Positions 24,331 to 34,517 of a stretch of 64,000 bases of DNA are shown in pieces (position 1 is the first letter of the stretch; each line of letters starts with the position of its first letter). A program made the position numbers and the translations under genes. The stretch is taken from contig QJNS01000223.1 in assembly GCA_004154925.1 (NCBI GenBank), forward strand, positions 1 to 64,000, in the 5' to 3' direction. The notes beneath the pieces were generated by a model. The model saw only the letters and a list, made by a program, of their open reading frames with translations. It searched no databases and was not told the origin of the DNA. The stretch comes from Monosporascus cannonballus (lineage: Eukaryota; Ascomycota; Sordariomycetes; Xylariales).

Positions 24331-24960
24331 CTAATTAAATATAATTATAAAGCGGAAATCCGGCATTTTAGTATTAATTATTCCGAAATTAATAATATTA
24401 TTTTCTTTATATTTAAAAATTAACGTTCGAATTAAAAATATTTAAATTTTTTAATAATTAATATATTCGGATTATTAAATAATATTTTTTTAATCCAGTT
24501 TAATACGTTATATTTAATTATTAAAATTAATATTTATATTAATAATAAAATGAAAATTATAAATATCCGTAATTACTTAATTAAAATCATGGTAAATTAA
24601 GGGTATTTATCAAAAATTATAAAAAAGATTATTAAGTTCTATAATTCCGAAATACCTTACGGGGATTTAGCTTATATATATAATAATTTAAAATAATCGG
24701 ATAATTTTATCCGTATCGTTATATCCATTATCGTTTTTAAATTAAATATAAATATTCCGGATATTAATCGAATAATATAATAAAATATATCGTAAAACCT
24801 GTTAATTAAAAATATATAATAATAATTTAATCGAACGGTTCGTAACTATAAATAATTAAATATAATTAATTATAAACAAGTTATATTATTTGCACCTTAT
24901 TAAACGTTCGATAAATATAAAATCGAACCGTTTATTTTTAAAAAAAAATAAAATAACAAA
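24331..24960 (+). pseudogene. RecQ-like SF2 helicase relic in element copy 1
   Basis: In one frame, ignoring RIP stops, the sequence reads IRIVISIIVFKLNINIPDIN (24,709-24,768), then a stop-interrupted I-N-R-T-V-R segment with FNRTVR at 24,826-24,843. After undoing likely RIP changes this corresponds to RecQ motif V (AFGLGINIPD...RVIQW) and motif VI (QRxGRxxR). The upstream YNSEIPYGDLAYIYNNLK fits the segment before motif V. Copies 2 and 3 show the same frame, and copy 2 reads IAFRLNINIPD. Walker A and DEAH motifs upstream could not be read with confidence. RecQ helicases unwind DNA; here the gene is dead. Confidence 0.62.
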
Positions 24961-26959
24961 AAGAATTTAGGCCCGGCAAATTAAAAACTATATTACCCAT
25001 AAAATATAAAGATTATAGTAAAAAATAACGTAACGGATTTAAATAATACAAATGATAATATAAAATATATTACGAATAATTCCGATTAAAATAAAATAAT
25101 TATCGAATTTTAATTTTAATTTTTAACCAGTTAAAATATTACTTTTAAATTTTCGAAATAAAAAAATTCTAATTTCCAATACCGGATAAAAGTAAAACCT
25201 TAATAATACGCGTTATTTAATGGCAAATATATACGTAAAATAATTTGATATATTTAAAAAAAATAAATTTATTATATTAAAAAAATCATAATAACTTAAT
25301 TTCGGTTAAACCTTATTATAATATATATACGTTTAACTTTTTTCATATACTCGAATTTTTAAATTCGAAAATATTTACGTAAAAATAACCAAAAACCGGT
25401 TCGATAAAGGTAACTACTTAGGAAATAATAAAATCTTAATATAAATAATAGGCGAACAAATTATTTTTTACGCGGTTATTTTCGTTTGGCAATAAAAAGG
25501 TAAAATAGATATTTATTTTTATTAAATTTAAACAATTTTTATTTCATAAATTTCCGAATAAATTAAAAGAAATTAAAGATCCATATTTAATTTAAAATAT
25601 AATCGAATTAATTAAGGTAATCCCCGGTTTCGATAAATAATAATATTAAAATATTTTAAAAAATCGTTTATATTTTATATTATATATAATATATAAAAAA
25701 TTATATTTTCTATTTTATAAAAAATATAATTAATTTTCCGTAAGTAACGGAATTCGCTTAATTGGAAATAATAACGCTATATCCTTATGCTATAAACCGA
25801 TTTATATAAATTACAGATTATTATTATGTTATACAATCGATAAATTTCGGAAAAAATTATAAAACCGCCTTAAATCGCATTTTGTTTTAATTAAAGCATA
25901 TTATATACGGTCGTTCGGTTTAAATTCGTAATTAACGGTTTAACGGTAATCCTAATAATTTAAATATTAAACCGACATATAATTTATATGTTTTTACGAT
26001 TTGGAATTATAATTTCGGTTATAATAACGTTTTTATTTATATACGTAATTGGTAATATATTAAGTAATCTTAATTAAGAATTTATTTTATCTTTTTTATT
26101 TATAATATTGGCATAAAACTTATTATTCCTAAATATTTTTAACTTTTTAACTTTATTTTCGTTACCGTATTTATATTTATATAATTTATTTATTTTTATA
26201 TCGTTACCGGAATCGCCGGTATCGCCAAATCGAAATAATAATCCTTATCGAAATTAAAAAATTACGCTTTGAAAATAAACGGTACTTATTAAATAATAAT
26301 ATTAATAACAAATTAAAAAATAATCGTAATATTAAGTTAAAAAGCAAAAAGCGAAATTTTGCTAATTTTAATTAAGGCCGATAACAAAAAACGCGTTTAA
26401 TTTCGACGTAACGTTACGGTCGTAAAACGTAATAATTATAAATATTTATATAATATTAATTGAAGGTATTAATATATTATTTATTTATTAAATTCGTTAT
26501 TTTTATTAATTTTTAATTCGTTAAATTTTATACGGAATATTAATTCGTTTTAATCCAGATTACTTATATGCCTTAATAAATATATAATAAATTTTTTTAA
26601 TTAGGAATATTAACCCAGTTTTGTATTACGGAATTCCAATTATAATTTATCGTAATTATAAACAAATTTTCTTTTTAATTTATAGCCCTTAATTTATAAC
26701 GTTAAATTAAATTTTTTTAAATCTTATTTTCCGGTTTTTTTTTCGAATTCGTCGTATTAATTTTTAAAATATTTTTTTTTTTTTAATTTTCAAGGTATTT
26801 TAATTCGCGTTAAATAATTAAGGTAAAGGATTAATTATACGGGTAAATAAATAATATGGATAATTTTTCGCTAATATCAAAAAAGTTATTTTTTCGCTAT
26901 TAATATAGTTATTTCGGCGTTCGTTTTTTTTAAATACCAGTTTGAAATATTTAAAATCT

Positions 26960-27580
26960 CGGATTTATAATAAATCTTTATTAATTACGTTTTATAACCT
27001 TATTTTCTTGTAATTCAAACTAATATCTGTCGGCATACGGTTTTAATTAATATGTTTTAAAGCCGTCCGTATATTTTATCGTTATTTTATTAAAAACATT
27101 GGTTATTATTTCTTTTTCGAATTAAGGCTTTTTAATTCCTTTAATAAAATTTGACGGCCGGATTTAGCTTTTTTCATTTTTCCGCGTTTTCTTTTTATCG
27201 GCATAATTGAATTTCCGATTGGTTTTAAAAATTTCTTTATTTTTTCTTCGGCTGGTTTTAGGAATTTCTTTATATCAAAATCTTATATAAATATAATAAT
27301 AATCGGATATTCTGGGTAACCGCCGAAATCCTTAGCATTAATACCAAATATACCGCAGTATTTAAAAATTTAATTTTTATATAAAATTAGTTACTTAGTA
27401 ATTAACTGTATATAATTACGGATTTTTTTTTCGTTTAATATTATAAAAATAACGTTTATATAATATATACCATAAAATATATCGCGGTTTTATATTCCTA
27501 ATATTATTTATATTATGTAAATCGTTATAAATTATAAATTCCCGAAAACGGCTAATGGCCCGAATTATACGATTTTTTAA
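26960..27580 (-). pseudogene. unrecognised conserved relic frame convergent to the helicase, copy 1
   Basis: The minus-strand frame is open for long stretches, with KNRIIRAISRFREFIIYND, IFKYCGIFGINAKDFGGYP, then PAEEKIKKFLKP and a basic segment KRKRGKMKKAKSGR. The same frame can be read in copy 2 (plus, about 40,750-41,460) and copy 3 (minus, about 56,905-56,330), which supports real coding ancestry. I do not recognise the family. The KRKRGK cluster could be nuclear-localising or DNA-binding. Confidence 0.5.
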
Positions 27581-29092
27581 AAAAATATATGCCGGTTAAA
27601 TTTATAATATAAAAAACGTTTATTTCGTAATTCCAAAACCTTATTATCTAATAATCCGTATTATCCGTATTAATAATTTTATTATTATATTCTAATATAA
27701 GGAAAAAATTAAATAAAATTTTATGTGATTTAAAAATCTTTTCAGGATTTAATAAACCCAAAATTTAAAAATTATTAAAATATATAAATATATTTTTTAT
27801 TAACTTTTTATAAGTTATATTTATATAATTAAGGTCCTGAAATATCTATTTAAATATTATTCCGAAATTATCGAAAATAAAATATATATTAATATATATA
27901 TAATAATAAACAATTTACATTTTTTAACATATAATAATAAAATTTATCTTATAAAAACTTTATAATATTAAGATTTTATTATATAATCGTTTAATTTAAA
28001 GAAATTTTATTTTATAGATTAAAGCAAAATTTAAAAAAACAATATATATAATAGGAAATAAGATACGGAAAATAATACCGTAATTAATATAATTCGTATC
28101 GAAAATTAATTTAATGCTATGATAATCTTTATTTACGTTTTAATTTTTTGCTAAATTATTATATATTTTCCCAATATTATTATTGTATTTTACTTTATTA
28201 AACGATAATAATATTACTATAATAACTCCATAATATTAAATATATATAAATAAGTAATTATAAATCAAAATTTAATAATATTATAAACTTATTAATATAA
28301 ATTCGGTTTAATCAAAATTAAAAATATGAATAAAAAATATAAAATATAATAATTAAAACAAAACTTAAATATTAAATAATTATCGAATATATTATTAATA
28401 TAAATAAAAAATATATAAGGATTTGTAATATATATATAGAATTTATAAATAATAAATAAGGTATAAAAATATCTTAAAATAATATATATAATTAAAATTA
28501 AAATATATATAAATTTCAAAATTATAGAATTATAAATATATATATTATTAAATTTCTATAAATTATTAAGTATAAATACAGAAATTAACGTTATTTTATT
28601 TATAACAAAATAACAATATATAAGGAAAAAACTTAATAATTATATACCAATTGCATAAAATCTATATTTTATTATAAATTTCTTAACATAATTTATAACA
28701 TTATTTCGATCATATATATATAAAATATAATTATTATAATTACTTAATATAGAATTAATAGTATTTATTTAATTATAATTTTTGATAATTTTAAATACTT
28801 ATTATATTTTAAAATATAAAATTACGTTATTTACAACACAATAATTATTAATTAATTTTCTTTTTATTTAATACCCGAAATCTATATTATAATATATATT
28901 TTTATATATTTTATAATATTATACAAAGTAAATAAATTCCTTGCCGATATAATAAAAGTAATTTTTATTACAACTTTTAATAATATATCTCGAATAAACC
29001 TAAAAAACCTTATTCGCCCGGTTAAAAAAATTAAATTCGTTAATAATATCCTTAAAAAATAATTTGCTCCCGAAAAATAATTTACCCCCAAA

Positions 29093-29250
29093 AATAACTT
29101 TAAAAACGGATAACAAAATCTTGGATTAAAAAATAGCCGGAATAGGTATTAAAACAAAAATAATTTGCTGCCGAAAAATAACTTTAAGGACGGATAATAA
29201 AAGCTTTAACCAAAAAATAGCCGGAACCGGTACCAAAATAACATGTAATG
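29093..29250. repeat. 84-bp tandem repeat in element copy 1
   Basis: Units start at 29,093 and 29,177 with AATAACTTTAA(A/G)(A/G)ACGGAT and share AAAAAATAGCCGGAA; a partial unit precedes them. Related repeats occur at about 58,300-58,490 and, inverted, about 39,190-39,400, so the repeat belongs to the element. Confidence 0.7.
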
Positions 29251-30360
29251 AGGCGAAACTAATACCGTAATTCCGATCAAAATAGTTTTATATTAATTAA
29301 ATAATATTTAATTATCTTAAAATATAAAATATTTCTTACGAAGAATATATATTTTATATAACTAATTCCAAATATTAGATATATATTATAAAAGGCCTAT
29401 ATTATAAATAAAAGTTTTTATTATGGAAAAATACGGTATTTATATAAATATTAAATATTAATAATATAATTCGGAATATCTTTTATAATAATAATTAACA
29501 AAATAAAATTTATATTATAACGGAGTATATTAGCTTTATAAATTAATAAATTATTAAATTAATTATCGATATTTAATTAATTACGGCTTTTGCAATTTAA
29601 CGAAAAAATTATATAAACCGAATATTATATAAACGATATAAAAAAAATTTATAACTTAATAAATTAAGCCGTTTAACCAAAAAATACATATTATATAATT
29701 ATTTTATATATATTATAATTTACGGAATTATACAAAAAATAAATATGTAAATTATGTATAAAAATATAGCAAAAAATATTTTTATGTAATTTTTAAATAT
29801 TTAGTATAATTATATATTCTAAATCAAAATTTCCAAAAATATTTAAACGTAAATATTACGCCTAAGATAAATAAAATCTTAGGACCCGAAAATGTAAAAA
29901 GAATTATTAATAAATAAATTAATTACAAAAAGGATATACGGATTAATCGGAAATTATGCGTTATATTTAATTATAAGTAATATAATATTTTTATACGACT
30001 TTACGAAAATTATAATATTCGAATAAACTATAACTAATTAAAATTAATTAAATTATAAATTCAATTATTTATGTTAATTTTATTAATAATTATACCGTAT
30101 ACCGTATTATAAAATATCATTTTTTTATTTATAATTTTATTACCGGATATAAATAAATTACGTTAATATAACAATTATATAATTATAATAATATATAAAT
30201 TAATCCTGAAATTAATTAATTAAAGTTACATAAATAATAAAATTATATTAATATTAAAATTATAATATTAATATTATGTTACTTATATAAAAATGTATTA
30301 TAAAATAAAAAAAAAATAAAAAATAATATTAATAGTTTATTTTCGTTTAATAAATTTTGA

Positions 30361-30960
30361 TTTTATTTATCCGATAATAACGATGACGATAACGGATTAC
30401 ATTAATTAAAACCATTAATTAAATTATTAATAATTTATATTATAAGATTATAATTTTTTTCTGTATACGGAATATTACGGTTGTTTTGAATTAAATTATC
30501 TTTAACGAACTTAATATTAAATTTTTCGGGTAATAATATTAAAGTTATTTATAAATTGATTTTCGTTTTTTGCCGTATTTAATTAATTAAGTTTATTTAC
30601 GTTATTAATAATTGGTACGGTATTATTAAAATTAATAAATTTAATTTCCATAATTTTACGGCCCGTAATTAAAATATTTTCTGATTTTTAGTTATCTTTT
30701 TTAATTCGAAATAAATATCCTTTAATAAGTTAAAAATTCCGAGGCAAAAAATAAACGCGTTTCAGGATTTTATTACGAAAATCCCGAATAACGTAACGCC
30801 TATTTTGCCAAAAAATATAACGAGTATAAAATTTACGTTATAAGGATATATAATATTTAATTAAAAACGAATTTCGGAAAAAATATTATTAATATTATAT
30901 ATATTATTTTTCGACCGGCGGAATTCGCTAATAAACTATAAATTATAATATTGGCCCTTT
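30361..30960 (+). pseudogene. unrecognised relic frame in element copy 1
   Basis: A long, mostly open plus-strand frame begins FYLSDNNDDDNGLH and continues with PRQKINAFQDFITKIPNN and ILFFDRRNSLIN. The region is conserved in copy 3 (about 59,810-60,400). Coding ancestry is likely but no family was recognised. Confidence 0.35.
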
Positions 30961-33480
30961 TAATTAAATATTTTCCATATTTTTTCCACAAATTTTATTA
31001 AAATTAAATTTGATATTAAAATTAAATTAATCAAAACTTGATTTAATATTATAAAACATAATATCTAATTAAAATAAAATATTTTTTTGCCATAATTAAA
31101 TTAACCGGCCTTATAAAAAATAATAATATCGGTATTAACCGTTTAATATAATTAATATCGTTATATCGTATAATATACGAAAAACATAAATAAACCTAAG
31201 TTTTTTTTTTTAAAAAAACGGTAATAATTTCGTAATTTTTTATTAATAAAAATAATATTAATTAATAATAAATTATTATTTTTGATAAGGTTGAAAAATA
31301 TTACTTTATAAATTATTAACCGTATTAAAAATATTTTCAGCCTTATAATTATTCGATAAAAAGATTTTATTTAGTATATTTTAATTAAAATGACGCCGTT
31401 TAATAAATAATATAAATAAATAATATTCCCAAATTAAAAAATAAAATATTTACAAATTATCCGTTAAGTTATTTATATTATTAGATAATATATTATTAAT
31501 AAAAATAATAAAAGTTTTTCGTTAAAAAGAATTTTATTTATTAACGTATTTTAATTAAAATCTCGTAATACTTTTTTTATTTATCCGGTACGATTACAAT
31601 ATTTAAAAATTATATTATATGCGATAAATTTAAATTTAATAATAATTAATTAAAAACATATATATTTTATAAATTCGGTAAATTTGGCTTTCGAAAAAAA
31701 AATTTCGATTAAAATATGCCAAAAAGTTTTATATATATTAAATAATTTTATTATAAATAATTTGTATTAAATACGTAACTCCTGCAAAAATAACGTAAAT
31801 ATACGAATATTATATATATAAAAACTACAAAATTCGAAAAAGTAAAATTTCGACAATTTTTAATATAATTATATTATTATGTTTCAAAATTAATAATTTG
31901 TTTTTAAAATTATTTATATTTTATATATTTCGGTTATAATATCGGGCCAATATATACGTATCATTATAAGCAAAAAGTTTATTTATATATGAAGTAAGGT
32001 AAAAATAAGAGAAAATCCCGTTTTTTATTATATAAATTAATTATTTCGACTTAATTAACCTATATTTTCCGAATGTAACTAATTATTTTCTAATTATTAT
32101 AAATAAAATAAAAACGTTTCGAAAATTAATAAAATTAATTTTTTTTTAAATTTATATATTTTTTTAAAAAAGTTTTCGATAAACGTTTTAAGTATTAATA
32201 ATAATATTTTTATTTTCGTAAATTATATTTAATAAAATCAAATAATATTTATTATATGATATACGTTTTAATTTAAAAAAACCGGGAAATCCTTATTTAT
32301 TACGTTTATAAATCGTATTAACAAAAACTGGAAATAAAATCCGGATAATATTAATTATGAATTAATAAAAAATATTACAAGATACCAAATATAATTATAG
32401 TATTTTATAAAATTATTTTATTTTATAATATTAATTAAACCGGAATATAAATTATTTTAATTTTTCTTTAAAAATACAGTTATAATAATTAATTAAAACG
32501 GTAATAATATTTCATATAATAATACCGTATCGAAATATTATATTACGAATATAAATTTAAATATTAAAATTATTTTATCGTACTTATTTATAAAATATAA
32601 CTTATTTTAATTAAAATTATATTATTATAAAAAATTAATATAATTATTTTAATTTTTTAATTAACCGAATTATATCTTTATTTGACGTAAAATAATTTTT
32701 ATAAATATTTAACCTTTTTAATATATTAATATTATCCCGTAATACACCCGAAAATAATAGAAACTTAAAAAATAAATAAAATAAGTAATTATTATTAATT
32801 TTAAAAATTATTTTAATTATAATAATTAAAATTATTAAAAAAACATATAAAAATATTAAAATTACTATTATTACGAAATTATTTCGTTTTTTACTTTATA
32901 TTATATATTTTTTTAAAAAATATATAATAATTTAATTTAAAATTTTAAATTAATTAAGGTAAATATTTTTATAAAACGTTAATTTTGGTTTAAAATAATA
33001 TAAATTATGTTAATTTCGAATAATAATTTTTTCGGCAAACGGCGGAATTTATGCCTTTTTACAAAAATTATAAATTTCTCGTATAATATATTATAATATT
33101 TATGTATAATAAAGTTTTAATTAATAAAAATTAAAAAGTTTTATTAATTTTTATATATTAATAATTATTTATATATTCGTTTTTTTAATATGTTAATTAA
33201 TCGATTAATCCGAATAATCGAATTAATAATTTAACTTAAATTATCGCATAAAACCTAATTACGAATAAAACTTTTAAACGTTATATTAGTTTTTTTATAT
33301 TAACGCCAGAAATTTAAAGTACATATATATATATATTTTATTTTAAAGGCGTAACCCAGTAAAACTGGAAAAATTCGAATTTATCGTATTTTAAAAAAGA
33401 AAATAATAATATAACGGCTTTAAATTATAAATATTATATATATTAAAATTTAAAAATAATTAATTATAATTAAAATAATT

Positions 33481-33504
33481 ATATATATATATATATATAT
33501 ATAT
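33481..33504. repeat. (AT)n microsatellite
   Basis: Pure alternating AT over the whole interval, in the AT-rich interior of element copy 1. Confidence 0.9.
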
Positions 33505-33728
33505 TTACAAAAATATATTATTATAAAATTATTACGGATTTTTATTTTTTTAAAAAAAATAAACATATTAAATAAAACCGTTTTTACGTAATTACAACTT
33601 AAGCCTTATTAACTCGTTACGGGGATTTGGGATTTAATTGGTTAATATTTAGCGTTATGGAACGGTATTTGAGTAACTTTGAAGAAATTGGGCAAACGAG
33701 CCAGGGAGGCCTGAGCTAGCTGAGGTAA

Positions 33729-33846
33729 CACCTAATTTGACTTTTATCCTTGCGCTGGACCGTTCCAAGTTCCATGGGTTCTGGCGCCGTACTATGGAAT
33801 GTAAATGGTGTATTGCGTTTTTTTCTTTGATTGACTGATTGGCCTT
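33729..33846 (-). pseudogene. Ty3/Gypsy gag fragment upstream of the split zinc knuckle
   Basis: The minus strand reads KANQSVNQRKKRNTPFTF, then EPMELGTVQRKDKSQIRC. The EPMELG segment is typical of the gag stretch before the zinc knuckle. It continues at 23,034 on the far side of the 10.7-kb element. Its upstream end is cut by the Copia LTR at 33,847. It has near-normal composition and no stop. The flanking bases GCCTT (33,842-33,846) are the expected left duplication of that Copia insertion, but its partner is outside the window or lost. Confidence 0.82.
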
Positions 33847-34011
33847 TGTCAGCTAGCTGGGGGGTGCGGAGCGCTCCCCATATACGGAAAGGTCCCATAC
33901 TGATCGGCTCATATATGTTCCGTGGCTAAACTACTTAGAGTTGTACGTGTGCGAGAGCACCTACAACTTAACTGAAGAGAACAACATAACTAATGTCCCC
34001 TATATCTGACA
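33847..34011 (+). repeat. Copia 5' LTR (165 bp), lightly mutated (Copia-2)
   Basis: Begins TGTCAGCTAGCTGG and ends TATATCTGACA. It is the reverse-orientation counterpart of the Copia-1 LTRs, with shared CCCCATATACGGAAA, GAGCACCT and ATGTCCC segments. It is followed by an untranslated leader and the gag ATG at 34,121, which fixes a plus-strand element. Confidence 0.88.
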
Positions 34012-34144
34012 ATTAAGAGTCTTATTCGCTTAATTCGCATATATATTCATTGATTAGCTGTTGCTAAGACGATATAGGCTGTATATCAGTATCAATTATC
34101 CATATACCCTGATAACAATAATGGCGACCGTACAGTCGAGGTCT

Positions 34145-34388
34145 ATGAGACCCTGACATCACACACAGAAGCATATAACTGAAGAAGAAGTGTATTAAAG
34201 GTTGCCTGACCTCTAGAAGGTCCTAGCTAGAAGGTCCTAGCTAGAAGGTGAGGGTAACGAACCCTCCTTTTATACATGTAAATACAACTGTAGCTAAGAG
34301 GAAAAGACACCGGGGGTGCATAAAGTAGCCTCGTTTCAGGAGGTGATCAAACTAAGCCAAGGCTTGGCTGTTTGATCGATTTCAGCTG
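34145..34388 (-). mobile_element. 244-bp insert in Copia gag, possible solo LTR
   Basis: The insert separates two parts of gag that are contiguous in Copia-1 and is bounded by GGTCT at 34,140-34,144 and 34,389-34,393. On its minus strand a TATAAAAGG (34,273-34,265) sits mid-insert, as in an LTR promoter. It contains two copies of a 14-bp unit TCCTAGCTAGAAGG (34,221-34,248). Its ends do not show a clean TG...CA, so LTR identity is uncertain. It occurs once in the window and is not RIP-mutated. Confidence 0.5.
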
Positions 34389-34509
34389 GGTCTGACAACG
34401 TCCTTAATCATCTATAAGGGACCCAAGGACTGGGATCGCTTTAAGGGCGAATTCCAGTCTAGAGTATGCGCGGCTTGATATTTGGGACTTTATCGATCCT
34501 GATCAGTTA

Positions 34510-34517
34510 CTTCCGTG
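34510..34517. repeat. presumed 8-bp target site CTTCCGTG left of element copy 2
   Basis: These 8 bp of Copia gag abut the element terminus TTACCTCAG. No exact partner was found, because the far end of copy 2 is missing. Confidence 0.4.

Larger units (their letters stand above)
23043..33728 (+). mobile_element. 10.7-kb TIR element with RecQ-like helicase, copy 1
   Basis: A 10,686-bp element inserted in Gypsy gag. The left end is TTGCCTCATCGTGATCAGG and the right end, read inward, is TTACCTCAGCTAGCTCAGG: imperfect inverted repeats sharing TTRCCTCA and TCAGG (13 of 19 positions). The target duplication is 8 bp. The interior is heavily RIP-mutated. It holds a plus-strand helicase relic (about 24,330-24,960), a convergent minus-strand relic frame (about 27,580-26,960), an 84-bp tandem repeat (about 29,093-29,250) and a plus-strand relic frame rich in Asp/Asn (about 30,361-30,960). 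The terminal 100-150 bp keep normal composition. An 8-bp duplication fits hAT, P or KDZ-type elements, but I saw no transposase I could name, so the superfamily is open. Confidence 0.85.
34121..34517 (+). pseudogene. Copia gag N-terminus, interrupted (Copia-2)
   Basis: Gag begins at the ATG at 34,121 (MATVQ), is interrupted by a 244-bp insert at 34,145-34,388, and resumes with LTTSLIIYKGPKDWDRFKGE and later DFIDPDQ. The same start is seen in Copia-1 at 19,486 (minus). The frame is then cut at 34,518 by the inverted 10.7-kb element. Composition is normal, unlike Copia-1 gag. Confidence 0.8.

Noticed and set aside
28292..28519. Minus-strand open frame of 75 codons rich in Ile, Tyr and Phe
   Set aside because: Composition-driven open frame in AT-rich RIP sequence; not readable at the equivalent place in the other element copies. 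The same applies to 42,029-42,268, 44,089-44,289 and 61,875-62,114.
33716..33898. Open frame of 60 codons on the minus strand in normal-composition sequence
   Set aside because: It starts inside the Copia LTR, continues into Gypsy gag and ends in the terminus of the 10.7-kb element, so it is a chimera of three elements and not a gene.
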